A stretch of 64,000 nucleotides of DNA from Lunularia cruciata (Eukaryota; Streptophyta; Marchantiopsida; Lunulariales; Lunulariaceae), in contig OX419760.1 in NCBI GenBank assembly GCA_948567375.1, positions 8,494,001 to 8,558,000 of the forward strand. The letters run 5' to 3'. Positions 43,410 through 54,534 of the stretch are shown piece by piece. The translations under genes were made by a program, and so were the position numbers. Under the pieces are notes generated by a model, which saw only the letters and a list, made by a program, of their open reading frames with translations, searched no databases and was not told the origin of the DNA. Within the stretch, counting starts at the first letter, position 1; each line of letters begins with the position of its first letter.

Positions 43410-45480
43410 AAGAATTTATCGTGCAGAACCTTGACACGTTGGAAGAACCATCAAAAAGTGGTGTGTCGCACTACTGGTGGTGTATCGAGTTCATCTCCAC
43501 TAGCCCTCACTGTGGAACCTATTTTATAACACACAATCTGCATCCATGCAGATATAAGGACAGGCTAATCAGTTACATACTCTTTACATACGTATGTGAT
43601 TCGAGTGCAACTTGTTTACTTCCGGAACGAAAAGGAGAAGTTAGTAACTTTGAAAGGTGACACATTTCAACTTAGAAGTTGTGTTTCTGAACTTCAGGAC
43701 GACCTCACACTATAAAGTGACACATGCAGAGGTCCATGCTCGAGAAATATAATACTAAAGAACTTCCGGCTTTGATCTTTCCTTGTATACGATTTAGTTG
43801 TCGAGTTGTTATTGGAGGTCGCTTTAAATCTCGAGTAGTCCTTTGTTGCATGATTTCTGGTCGTATTTTAATCCTCCATCTCGCTCCCACTAGTTGGCTG
43901 GGACGGTACATGATCCAATTTGATGTATATAGATAGATTCATCTGCTCGTGCAGATAGAAGGTCATCAAGACCCTACACATTAGTCGTCGTGCTGAATCT
44001 GAGGTTATGAACATCATGGTTTCTTCTGGGAATCATGAATACTAACTGTTTGAAATCTTAGACGAAAAACATCGGGTGTTCCCATGATAATCAGAACATA
44101 CCCAATCGAATCGACTTATAGCTTCTGGATAGTACATACCTCCTGAATTATTAAAGCACGTCAACCCAACCAAATTTCCAGAAAAGGTATATGTAGCAAG
44201 TCCAAGCCTCCAGCATGCGTAACCCTAAACTTGAACTGATTTGATTCATATCTTGGACAAAATAATCTTCTGAATTCCAGTTGGGACTGCCCACCTCTCT
44301 AAGGCGAGAAACATGAAGTCGTCCAAGGAATCGCTTCCTTAATTTACTCACAGCTTTCTGACAACTGCTTGTCACAAATTTACCGGAGCTGAGTAGTTAT
44401 TGTCTTGAGACAGGCAACTGGAAGTACAATAACTTCAAAATATGAGCGAAGGCAGTGAAGAAGTTTGAATTCACTTGCTCCCTTTGAGTATACTTCTGAT
44501 CTCTGAAGGTCATGGAGGATTTTCTTCTGGCATCGAGTTGTCGTCGCTCAGTATAAAATGGGGCTCAACCAAAATTCCGATTTCACTCAGCTCTTCAGGT
44601 TAGGCAAGAAATGGCCACTAGAAGACAATGAAAATGAAATTTCTGGGTCTATTTATCGTTTCCCTGAAAGATACAACAATATTCAATGCTCTGGTAACTT
44701 ACAGAAGGTTAAAGACCATTACAGACCCAAGAACTCGTATTTCTGCACTGCTTCGAACACTTGAAAGTTTCATCTTAATGTGCTTGGAATCCATTCCCTT
44801 CAGTCTGTTACTTAATTGAAGTATGGCTTTAAATACATGAGCGGTCGCAGACTAGACACACCGTTCAATGAAACGTAAATGTGCTCTTGGTCATATCGTA
44901 CCACAGCGTAGCTACATCGCAGCTTATACTATTATGCAGACTAAACAGTTGTAATCCGAGCATGACCGCTGTTCTATCTATTAGTTTGCTCATGACTGAT
45001 AACGACTGCTTCCACCACCTAAGTCACTGTCTCATGATCAATATGCTAGCTGCTTTACGATGCTTTTCTGAGTTACATGATGGCTTTCACTATATAATAT
45101 CCCTAGCGACTCGTTTGTAGTCATAGTTTTTAAATTTATGGTGGAGAGAGACTCAATACATCAATACAGTTCTATGCTGTTTTAGGAGAAAAAGTCGACC
45201 GCGTACAAAACACGAAGGATGGGAAGACCCCACAAGCCGTACAAGGGTGAGACAAAACAGGGTCTTTGTTTAGGAGGACTAGTGTCTCGAAGATCATTCT
45301 TTGGTGAACTTTTGGTATCTCCATCTATCATTTCCACTTCGTGTCAGAGCATAGGAGAGATTGTACGAGCCTTTGAGTTTAAATTTGTGAGGGATCTTTT
45401 ATTACTAGCTAGTGATCTGATTTTATCGATTTACATCATGAGTCTAAACTTCTCATAAATACATTTGGTGGTATCCCAGG

Positions 45481-46079
45481 CCTTGACAAAGAATAATTAT
45501 TTAGTATAGAACGTATGCATCTCAATAGACCAAGAATTATTTAATCCTTAAACTTGTCCATCTGGTGCTTGTTGTGCATACACATTGTTGCACTACATAC
45601 ATTATTTTTAACATCAGCCAGTATAGAAGCATAACTCATATATTGATGCTTGTTGTGCATATATACATTGTTACACAACACACATTATAGAAAAAAAATT
45701 ATAAAATCTCTAAAGTGCTAAGATTTAATTAAAAATTAAAAATCATACTCTGCAAAAAAGTATTGATTACACTCATCAAGCCAAGTGCACTCTAATATAG
45801 AGATTCGAACTCATACTTGCCAGTTTTGTCCACCAATAGGAGATCAAAGGCTCAACATAGAAGAAGTAATCTCTTTGGAGCTCCATTTCCAGATAGGGGT
45901 CATAGAAGATGTAAACTCTCTAGCCTCCAATCCAAGCCAAAAAAGAAAGTGAAGAAGAAGATGACAAACCATTGTCACTCTACATGAGACAAAATCCAAA
46001 TTGGAGGAACATGAGTGAGTTGCCGATGCAAAATCCACACCAAATGAGAAAGAGCAACTTGCAACCTAGAACAAAACAA
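45481..46079 (-). mobile_element. PHD-gypsy-type LTR fragments
   Basis: Between about 45570 and 45900, the sequence matches the LTR at 55952-56926 in the same (minus) orientation, including the end ATGCACAACA (plus strand TGTTGTGCATA at 45570). The segment around ATATATACATTGTTACACAAC is present twice, at about 45578 and 45655. The other border is unclear and no target duplication was found. Confidence 0.55.
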
Positions 46080-47050
46080 AAGATCAAGAAGACCAAGCAG
46101 AATTTTAATTTGAAGACTGTCCAAGCCTAAGATAAGCAGTGGAGATAGAAGAAGAGAACCTTGAGGACAAAGAGGTAGTCACCAAAGTCCGAGTAGCACC
46201 TATTGTTAATGGAGCAGACTTTATAATCAATTTTCTTGGATTGGTGCTAAGATTCTCGTAGTTAATTCTTCCACTGTACCAAGAAGTTTGGCTAGATTTC
46301 AAAGAGACTAGATACAGAACATGTAATGAAGGCAACTATGCCAAGTGGAAGGAGGAAATTGAGAAGACTCAGAACCTATACAAGGAGGAGTGTAAGAAAG
46401 TAAATGTGCTAGTACAATAGAATTATGAAGTCAAAAGGCAGAACACATAGCTAATTGCTAAATAGAATAACATCCAAAGGGACAAGAGGGCTTTTTGGCT
46501 TGAGTAGAAACATATGCAACAGGGATATAAAGAAAAACTATGAAACAAGGATGCGGAGATGGTGAGCCTCCAAGGAGAGTTGAAAAAAGAGCAAGAGAAT
46601 ATTTCCACTTTAGAGCTGCAAATGCAAGAAAACAAGAAGGAGGTAGCTCTTTGGTTAAAATTTGTAGCCAAAGACCTACATAAAGAGAAAGAAGATTGGG
46701 CTTCTAATTGGAAGAGGATAATAGAGAACATCATTGCTGAGGTGCATAACCTTTATAGTACCAAGGAGAAGATTATTCTTGGTTATAAAGCTACTCAAGA
46801 ACTTGAGATCTTTGAAACCAATTACTGTACATTGCCAAAGAAGCAACAAATAGAGGAATGACAAAAACAAAGTTCCACATATTGAAGATCCAAGTCCAAA
46901 CACTAAGTGCAAAGACACAAAGATGGAAAGCTTAGCCTTGAAATTTAGAGAAGATGTAGATAGGAAATTCACCAAGTCTTGTGACACATTAGTATTAGAG
47001 ATAGTAGATTACAAGAAGAGGATTGAAATTCTACTTAGGAAAGTTAGGGG
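46080..47050 (+). pseudogene. Decayed coiled-coil protein, unknown family
   Basis: Plus-strand frames are rich in Glu, Lys, Gln and Leu. The best is 100 codons (46559-46861), with MVSLQGELKKEQENISTLEL and KEKEDWASNWKRIIENIIAE, typical of a long coiled coil. Stops occur on both sides. It resembles the text at 18900-20000 in character, and Element A in composition but not in sequence. A gag-like origin is possible. Confidence 0.45.
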
Positions 47051-47734
47051 CAAAGGTAGTTCTTTGCAATAGTTTTGTACCAAAGAAGATTTGCCTAATA
47101 AATTCTTTGTAGTAGTAATCTTTGGAGTAGGAGGAAAATTTCAGAACATAAGTAAGTAATAGATTTCCTTGGGTAAGAACTAGTAGCTTCCCCAAGACAC
47201 ATGTATAGTAATCAACGGTGCATAAATAAAAAATATAGGATAAGGCAAGATAATAAAATTTTCTATATATAATATAGAGGCATGCAAGTGAAATCTTGAT
47301 AGGTATTTGCACTACCTCAACCAGTAGGTTTATTTGATTCCAAATAAGAGATACTATTTAAGATTTTTGGCCGAATGTAAATACTCATTCAATCATATGA
47401 GGAAGAAGAAAGTGAAAGAGCCAAAAGGTCATTATCACTTTGCTTAATTTTGAGTATTGGTTGTTGTCATTCTTAAGTGTCTATGAGGAATCATCATAGT
47501 AGAGACCTAGATGCTAAGTGCATGTAATCACTAGTGTTTATAGCTAAATTGTGTGATCTCTAGTTGTTCCAAAGAAGCAAGGTCTTGACAAATCTTGGAA
47601 AGGAAATGTAGTGTTGACAATATTGCACAAAAGCAAAGACAAAGGATAGTCATTAATGCAAATAATGTCTGGGCAGAGTAGAACTTCTTGAGAATAACAT
47701 GATCTTTGGAGTAGGAATCTTTGTAGTGAAGTAG
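47051..47734. other. Unassigned sequence, no supported gene
   Basis: Only short frames are present, with no recognised motif. It ends at the AGTAG target duplication of the next solo LTR. Confidence 0.5.
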
Positions 47735-48623
47735 TGTAATACCAATAGCTAGACATATGATCAAGAGGTGATATTTGGTTTGGCAACATCTGGAAGGATG
47801 TTATACATGATAGACTAAATAGATAAACATATCACCAAAGAGTACTTTTACTAATAGGGCAAAAACCAAAACTGACTTGAAAACCTTAGATCCAATAGCT
47901 AGACATATGATCAAGAGGTGAAATTTGGTTTGGTAACATCTAGAAGAATGTTACACATGATGGACTAAGTAGATAAAAAAGAGGTATCACCAAAAGGATA
48001 CTTTTACTAATAGGGCAAAAACCAAAACTGACTTGAAAACCTTAGATCCAATAGCTAGACATATGATCAAGAGGTGAAATTTGGTTTGGTAACATCTAGA
48101 AGGATGTTACACATGATGGACTAAGTAGATAAAAAAGAGGTATCACCAAAAGGGTACTTTTACTATTAGAGCATAAACCAAAATATGCATGAAATCTTTT
48201 GAGGCAATTTTGAGGGCCTAAACGGATGAATTAGGCCTTGAAAATGTGCAAATTTCCACCTAGGAAAAAAATGCTAGGCCTTCCCTCCCCCCTATTTGTC
48301 TTATCAAGAGCTTTCCAATGGTACCTCACCCATGCAATTTTGAGATTCCTACAAAAATATTCCCTAAAGATTCCCTCCAATCAACATTGGTTTGACCAAC
48401 CAGATAGGACCAGATCGACATGTCACCAATGCATGCATCTAATCTAAGGGTGGAGATCAATGACATATCACCAATCCATATATGTGATCCAAGGGTTATG
48501 CTTCCATTGAGTCTCCTTACTTTGCTATATAATAAAGTCGAGGTGCTCCTTTGGGGCATCGGAGTTTGAGTATGAACTTGTACTTTCTCTTTTGTGTTTC
48601 TCTACTGTCCTCTGAACATTACA
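47735..48623 (+). mobile_element. Chromo-2 solo LTR with an internal triplication, target AGTAG
   Basis: It reads TGTAATACCAATAGC...GAACATTACA, with perfect AGTAG flanks (47730-47734 and 48624-48628). At 889 bp it is 150-280 bp longer than the other family LTRs. The extra length is a unit of 150-156 bp present three times from 47742. The TATA-like CTATATAATAAAG is near 48525. Confidence 0.93.
47742..48200 (+). repeat. Three tandem 150-156 bp units inside the solo LTR
   Basis: Units start at 47742, 47892 and 48048, each with CCAATAGCTAGACATATGAT. Units 2 and 3 are nearly identical, and unit 1 differs slightly more and lacks the AAAAAGAG segment. This is a recent expansion in the U3 region. 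Confidence 0.92.
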
Positions 48624-48917
48624 AGTAGCCTCTTTGTAGTTGATTGGATGATCACTTTTAGATTATAATTAAAATTTATCCTCATGGAATGTGATCTCTT
48701 GTTCTCTATAGTGCACCTTGATGGTGTCATTAACCTCTTTTAGGAATGGTTCTTGCCCAAGAAGTTAAAACAAGTAAGAGTAAAAAACTATAATTTGTGA
48801 TGTTTCTCTCTAAATCTGGCCATTTCAAAACCATATCTTTGTTTGAACAACTATGCCACATTTTACTCAATACTGGAACACCTGAATACCACACTGCCAA
48901 TAATAACTCTGAAGTAA
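48624..48917 (-). pseudogene. PHD-gypsy integrase zinc-domain fragment
   Basis: On the minus strand, beginning at the AGTAA target duplication, it continues the reading that stops at 54535 (LVHHAHEQLRHFV...TYSLL). It goes on as LQSYYWQCGIQVF, the linker between the His and Cys ligands of the integrase zinc domain. The 5.6-kb Chromo-1 copy separates the two parts. Confidence 0.6.
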
Positions 48918-49317
48918 TGTAACAATATGGAGTTTAACGACAAAGTTAGTAGAGCTAACGAAGTTGCAAATAAGACAAATTAGCTTAGAATATTCCAAAA
49001 GTATGTAGGAAGCTTCTTGGGAAGCTTCTCGGCTAGCTTAGATTGCAATCCAAGTAGGTAGCTTCTAGAAGCTTCCAACTAGCTTAGATTGCATACCAAG
49101 TAAGTGGCTTCTAGAAGGAAGCTTCTTGAGAAACATCCCAATTAACTTGGCTTGGACTCCAAGAAAGCAGCTCAAGGAAGCTTCTCAAGAGCCTTATATG
49201 ACCCCTATAATTACAAGAGCCAAAGCTCATGCTAGGCATTCAGAGTTTTCCCTTATTCAAGTGTCCCAATGTGAGCTTCCATTCTCCTATTTCTCTCCTT
49301 GATCTCGATCTTTTACA
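48918..49317 (+). repeat. Chromo-1 5' LTR (5.6-kb copy)
   Basis: It has a decayed TATA (CTATAATTA near 49206) and a three-unit heat-shock-like motif TTCTAGAAGCTTC near 49066. It is 24 bp shorter than its 3' partner at the GAAGCTTCTAGAAGCTTC block. Confidence 0.93.
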
Positions 49318-49587
49318 TTGGTATCAGAGTAGGAATGGGATGGATGGAATCAATGGACTACCCAATCCACTTCCACAAAACCATTGGGATTTTTGTGTCC
49401 ATGTAATACCCAAACATTGTTTCACACAATTCATCACCTCACGCTTGGACAAGATTTTCTGCATATGATCACCATATTTGAGGAACCCTTGGTTCTTCCG
49501 GTTGTAACTTATGGAGAACGGTGGACTTGTTGCTTCTATGTGTTAATAAATTAGATAGATTAGGGGTGGCATGATAGAGTAGCAACC

Positions 49588-50500
49588 ATGGCAGCAATAC
49601 CCAAGGTTATCATTGCTATGCAACAACAAATCACGCACCTTACTTGATTGTTGGATGAACAAGATCATTGACGATAAGAGCACGTAGAGAGGGTACCAGT
49701 TTAAGAAGGAGAAGATCAAATCCGATTCCCTAAACCCAAGGTATTTGAAGGCAAGAATCTCCTAGGTGCAGTGGAGAATTGTATGTTTGAATGTGAACAT
49801 TATTTTGAAACTACCAATCTTCAAGATAAGCAAAAATAGATCCTCTTGGCTTCTAGACAATTGGATGGAGTAGCAAAGCTATGGTGGAGATTCCAAGTGA
49901 AGCAATCTGAACAACAAATTGTTGTACTAATCTTGACGTGGGCATAATTCAAGAGTGCAGTAATTAGTTGATTCTAAGCTATAAATGCCATACAAGTTGC
50001 ACGAGATAGGTTGAGAGAGTTGAAACAAATTGACTCTGTAAGAAGTTACATCACGCAATTCTAGAACACCATCATACAAATTCCAGATATACTGGAAGGT
50101 GAAGCTATGGATTGATTTGTGAGGGGTTTGAAGTCAAGAACCAAATTAGAGGTAACCATGCAAGAGCCATAACACTAGGAGGAAGCCATGCAGTTGGCCG
50201 AAAGTTTTGATTCCTTGGTTGTATCAACTTGGTCTTGACCTCAACTTCCATAGAACCTATCGATACACTACACACGGGTGGAGGTGCCAGAACCAATGGA
50301 GATTGATGCCATTCAACGGAGACCACTTGGCACTATAGATAGAGAAAAATTGTGACAAAATGGTGGTTGTTTTTATTGTCACCAATTAGGACATTGCATT
50401 GTTGAATATCCACTCAAGAATGGGGGACTTGGACAAGTCGCCTAGATGGAGTGTGTGGAGCAAAATGATCAAGAAAATGAGGAATGCCAATAGGAGATTT
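49588..50500 (+). pseudogene. Chromo-1 gag (5.6-kb copy)
   Basis: It starts at ATGGCAGCAATACC (49588). The gag core is readable around stops (FEGKNLLGAVENCMFE; LDGVAKLWW; DxFVRGLKSRTKLEVTM). The zinc knuckle at about 50370 reads CFYCHQLGHCIVEY, with the last Cys ligand changed to Tyr. Confidence 0.85.
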
Positions 50501-50514
50501 TGAGCCACCTACTA

Positions 50515-51225
50515 GGAGCTTGATTAGGTTCAATGGGATTGAAGGCTCGACCTATGCAAGTTTGTTTTACTTGCAAGGTATGATATCTAATTGGGGTTGT
50601 AGGATTTTGGTTGATTCTGGAAGTTCAAAGAATTGCATGTCTATGTAAGTAGCAAAGGAAGTGGGTATTCCTATCAAACCATTAATTGGAAGTAGATTGA
50701 TGATGGTGGATGATAGAAAGGGTTCTACATTTTGTACCTTATATCCTATTACCTTCAAGATTGGGAAGAAGTATTTGGAGTGTATGAGGTTTGTAGTGGC
50801 ACCTCTACACTACAATGTCATTCTAGGACTACCTTGGCTTGAACGTCATAAGGTTTAATTTGATTGGACTCGACAAAAAATTCAAGTACAACACTAAGGT
50901 AGGAATTTCTGATTAGGTTGTATGGCACCTCTGAGTAAGACACCTAAAAATAGTCAATCCCAAAATGAGAAATTTGTTGAGAAGGTAGCCAAAGAGCAAG
51001 CCGTGAAGAGAGATGAGTCCCAAGATGGGAAGTTTGCCAAGAAGGCAACCATTGAGCAAAGCTTTGAAGTGAGATGAGTCCCTAGATGGGAAGTTTGTTA
51101 GTGAAGTAGCCATAGAGCAAGTTTTGGAGGAAGATAAGTCTATTTTGTGATGTGGATCAAGCCGATTGCATAAGGACAATCTGAGGAGGGCCAAGAGCCT
51201 CATAAAGCAATGGTTGATCAAATAG
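50515..51225 (+). pseudogene. Chromo-1 protease and linker (5.6-kb copy)
   Basis: Here the active-site triplet is intact (VDSGSSKN, near 50615), unlike the Asp-Phe-Gly of the 10-kb copy. VILGLPWLERHKV follows at 50820. The linker contains Asp-Gly-Lys-Phe repeats with frameshifts between 50930 and 51160. Confidence 0.8.
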
Positions 51226-52120
51226 TTCAAGAGTTTGCGGATGTGTCTTTGGATGATCTGCCAAAGGGATTACACTCTAATTGTGGTATGCCCTTCAAGA
51301 TTGAGTTATTGCCAAGGAGTACTCTAGTGAGTAGACCAATCTATCGGCTCTCACCAAAGGAATTAGAGGAATTGCAAACAACACTTACAGAGTTGTTGGA
51401 GGAGGACTTCATACAACATAGTACTTCTCCTTGGGAGCACTGGTACTATTCATTCCGAAGAAGGATGGAGGACTTTGTTTTTGTATTGATTACCGTGGGA
51501 TCAATAAGCAAACAATGAAGAATGCATATCCCTTCCCTCGAATCGATGACTTGCTCGATCAATTGAGTGGAGCATGATACTTCTCCAAGTAAGACTTTTG
51601 TAGTGGCTATTGGAAAATCCCCATTGATAGGAAGGATGTGCAAAAGACTACCTTTTGCATAAGGTATGGGCATTTTGAGTGGAGAATTCTACCCTTTGGG
51701 CTCACTAATGCTCCAATAGTTTTCATGGATCAGATGTATTAGGTGTTGGATGGACTATTGGATCAATACATAGTGGTGTTCTTGGATGATATCTTAATCT
51801 ATAGCAAGATAGAGGTAGAACATGTGAATCACGTGCAAGAAGTCCTAAGACAACTACAACAATGGAAATTTTATTGCAAGATGTCAAAGTGTGCCTTTTG
51901 GCAAAAGGAAGTTACCTTCTTGGATCACAAAATCTCATTGGAGGAGATCAAGATGGAAGAGGAGAAAATCAAGGCCATTACTGATTGGCCTACTCCAAAG
52001 GATGCTATAGAAGTATGGGCATTTAATGGATTGGCTAGTTTTTACCAATGGTTCATCCACTATTATGCTCATGTGGTTGCACCATTGACTGACCTCTTGG
52101 GGAAGAACTTGAGCTTTTAA
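51210..52120 (+). pseudogene. Chromo-1 reverse transcriptase (5.6-kb copy)
   Basis: PIYRLSPKELEELQTTLTEL opens the domain at about 51330. [11 protein letters not shown] is intact across a frameshift near 51440 ([13 protein letters not shown] in the shifted frame). The catalytic motif VFLDDILIYS (about 51777) is intact, and the connection reads NGLASFYQWFIHYYAHVVAP. Two stops and at least one frameshift are present. Confidence 0.85.
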
Positions 52121-52560
52121 TGGACCACCAAGCACAAAAAATCATTCCAAAAGTTGAAACATATGGTGTCTTCAAGACCCATTCTTCAATTGTATGATCC
52201 TCAACTACCTTGTATGGTTGATTTTGATGCTTCTAACTTTGCTAATGGAGCGCTGTTGCGAGAGGAATTCCTACATGGACTACATCCCATTGCCTTTGTG
52301 TCTTGCCAACTAAATACAACTGAAAGAAATTACTCTGCTCAAGATTAGGAACAACTTGCAATGGTATATGCCACCACGGTATGGAGGCATTACCTCTTGG
52401 AGAAATGATTGATCATGCAAATTGATCACAAACCATCATTGTAGACCTTACACTTGGAATACATGAAGAATCGACATCATCAATGTGGGGAGCAATTCCG
52501 ATTTTTTGACATCAAACTTGAGTACAAACTAGGTTGGTTCCATGTCATCCTTGATGCCAT
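52121..52560 (+). pseudogene. Chromo-1 RNase H (5.6-kb copy)
   Basis: The segments VDFDASNFANGALLREEF and ERNYSAQD are clear. The third region is degenerate (QIDHKPSL: the Thr before Asp is Ile). Confidence 0.8.
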
Positions 52561-52761
52561 ATCATGATGACTTAATTTGAAGTCTCTTCCTCTCATCAAT
52601 TACGATGGTGTCAATTGACTTCAAGGTCCAAAATGAGTTTTGGTCAGCTCTACAAGAAGATCCTTTCTTCTAGATGGTACATGGTCATCTTACAACATAC
52701 AACAAGGAGTACAACATCTTCTCCTTCAAGGAAGGCCTTCTATTCCATGAGGATTTGATCT

Positions 52762-53800
52762 ATGTTTGAGCCAAAGGTGATCTCCAACTTGTGCACCTTC
52801 AAGAAGCCCATGATTTACCAATTACTAATCACATGGGTGTGGATAAGACCTTGGATACCCTCCAGTGCCAATGGTGGTGGCCCAACCTGGCATGAGATGT
52901 ATGGGAGTTTGTCCAATCTTGTGAGAGTTGCCAATGCAACAAGGCCAGTAACCAGAAATTGAGTGGACTCCTTCAACCACTCCCCATTCCATCCACTCAT
53001 TGGGAACATGTGAGTTTAGATCTCATCACCTCCTTACCCAAGACAAACCAAGGTCAAATAACAATTGTGGTGTTTGTGGATAAGCTTAGTAAGAAAATCC
53101 ATTTGGCACCAATGGTTGATATTGTGGATGCTCCAACCTTGCACAAATCTACTTTGACAATGTATTCAAGCATCATGGGATGCCATGTGTACTCATCTTC
53201 AACCATGATCCTTGCTTCACTAGAAAGTTTTGGCAAGCACTCTTCTAGATACTTGACACCAAGCTTGCTTTGTCCATGGTCTATCATCTTCAAACTGATG
53301 GACAAAATGAATGTGAAAATTACACCTTGTAAAATATGCTTTATGTCTTTGTCAACATTCACCATACCAATTGGAGATGAATGTCTTGTAGTTGTGGAGT
53401 TTGCATTCAATAATTCTAAATAGACAAGCATCAGATTCTCTCCTTTCTTTCTCAATTTTGGCCAAGACTCATATGTTCCAAATGCCTTTTTGCTCCTTCT
53501 CCATCTCATGTCCCTCATAATTCCACCTTCTTGACAACCATCTCCCAATCTCTCCAACAAGCCAAATCTCATCTCTTTGTTGCTCAAAATTGGCAAAAAC
53601 AATATGTGGATCACCATCATCCTGATCTCAGCTTTCAAATTGGTGATAAGGTCATGTTCTCATTCAATAACCTCCTTCTCCCACTTGATACCCAAGTTTT
53701 TAAACTTGCCCCTAATTGGATAGGACCCTTTGATATTGCCCAAATTTTCTTTTTTGTTGCTTATTGACTTGCCTTGCCTTGTCATTTATGCATCCATCTT
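52762..53800 (+). pseudogene. Chromo-1 integrase (5.6-kb copy)
   Basis: The zinc domain is at 52795-52955 (NHMGVDKTLDTLQCQWWWPN and CESCQCNKAS, one His changed to Asn). LDLITSLPKTNQGQ contains the first Asp (53018). The second-Asp and Glu regions are shifted and decayed (53180-53340). The C-terminal [11 protein letters not shown] is at 53720. Confidence 0.82.
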
Positions 53801-53885
53801 GTCTTTCATATTTCTAAGTTGAAACCTTTTGTTCTTAACCTACTTTTTCCTCTTGAATCCAACCTCCTCTTTCTCCTTTCCCTAT

Positions 53886-54105
53886 CAATGATCATGACGA
53901 GTACAAAGTTGATTGTATCCTTGCACGTCGCCACATTCAATGAGGCCGCCAACAACATACAAAATACAAGGTCCTTTGGAAAGGGTATCCCCTTCATGAT
54001 GCCACATGTGAACCTCTTTCTCATCTCCAGAATGCAAGACTGGCCATCTAGGAGTTTGAAGCTTCATTAGCGACGAGGATGTCACCAACTAGCAGTAGGG
54101 GAATA
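53886..54105 (+). pseudogene. Chromo-1 chromodomain with cage Trp kept (5.6-kb copy)
   Basis: It reads DEYKVDCILARRHIQ, a stop, then HTKYKVLWKGYPLHDATCEP. The first aromatic position (Tyr in EYxVD) and the Trp of WKGYP are present, but the second Trp (ATWEP) is Cys. Confidence 0.85.
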
Positions 54106-54529
54106 TGTAACAACATGGAGTTTAATGACGACATTAGTAGAACTAACAAAGTGGCAATAAGACAAATTACCCATGAATATTCCAAAAGTATCTAGGAAGC
54201 TTCTTGAGAAGCTTCCCAAATAGCTTAGCTTGCACCCCAAGTAGGTAGCCTCTAGAAGGAAGCTTCTAGAAGCTTCCAACTAGCTTAGCTTGCATACCAA
54301 GTAAGTGCTATTAGAAGGAAGCTTCTTGAGAAGCTTCCCAATTTACTTGGCTTGCACTCCAAGAAAGCGGCTCAAGGAAGCTTTTTGAGAAGCTTCTCAA
54401 GAGCCTTGTATGATCCCTATAAATACAACAGCCAAAGCTCATGCTAGGCATTCAGAGTTTTCCCTCATTCAAGTGTCCCAATGTGAGCTTCCATTCTCCT
54501 ATTTCTTTCCTTTGTCTCGGTCTTTTACA
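54106..54529 (+). repeat. Chromo-1 3' LTR (5.6-kb copy), 424 bp
   Basis: TATAAATA is at 54418-54425. The perfect four-unit heat-shock-element motif GAAGCTTCTAGAAGCTTC is at 54259-54276. Confidence 0.94.
54259..54276 (+). promoter_or_regulatory. Predicted heat-shock element, Chromo-1 3' LTR (5.6-kb copy)
   Basis: GAAGCTTCTAGAAGCTTC fits GAAnnTTCnnGAAnnTTC exactly and is about 140 bp upstream of the TATA box. Confidence 0.6.
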
Positions 54530-54534
54530 AGTAA

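Larger units (their letters stand above)
42247..45247. repeat. 58-bp inverted repeat about 3 kb apart
   Basis: The left arm at 42247-42304 contains CCCTTGTACGGCTT, GGGGTCTTCCCATCCTT and ACGCGGTC in order. The right arm at 45190-45247 is its reverse complement with a few changes and one-base gaps. The span is 3001 bp. There is no matching direct repeat beside the arms, so they are not proven transposon ends. The left arm lies next to a GGGGC-TTA-GCCCC hairpin (42214-42228). Confidence 0.85.
41981..45480. other. CpG-richer island, unlike the surrounding repeats
   Basis: By eye, CpG-containing words such as CCGCGAAG, GTACGCGG and TCGTCGC are frequent here and rare in the flanking repeats. I see no retroelement domain. 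The best frames are a minus-strand one of 132 codons (43011-43409) and shorter ones on both strands, none with a domain I recognise. It contains a 58-bp inverted repeat (42247 and 45190), a 180-bp tandem duplication (about 42505-42860) and a 32-bp palindrome (43087-43118). It could be a young or unmethylated insertion, a decayed gene with introns, or part of an unknown element. Confidence 0.55.
48918..54529 (+). mobile_element. Chromo-1 complete chromovirus, 5612 bp, target AGTAA
   Basis: LTRs are at 48918-49317 (400 bp) and 54106-54529 (424 bp), both TGTAACAA...TTTTACA. The primer site TTGGTATCAGAG is at 49318. A purine tract AGTAGGGGAATA precedes the 3' LTR, and a perfect AGTAA duplication lies at 48913-48917 and 54530-54534. 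The domain order is gag, PR, RT, RNase H, IN, chromodomain. This is the least rearranged member and defines the native size of the family. It has many stops and is inactive. It sits inside a minus-strand PHD-gypsy integrase. Confidence 0.96.

Noticed and set aside
44558..44819. Secreted small peptide (MKMKFLGLFIVSL...) after a TATAAAA
   Set aside because: The hydrophobic start resembles a signal peptide, but the rest has no cysteine pattern, the frame overlaps another equally open frame, and no family could be recognised.
42247..45247. Terminal inverted repeats of a Mutator-like transposon
   Set aside because: No 9-11 bp target duplication beside the arms and no transposase text between them.
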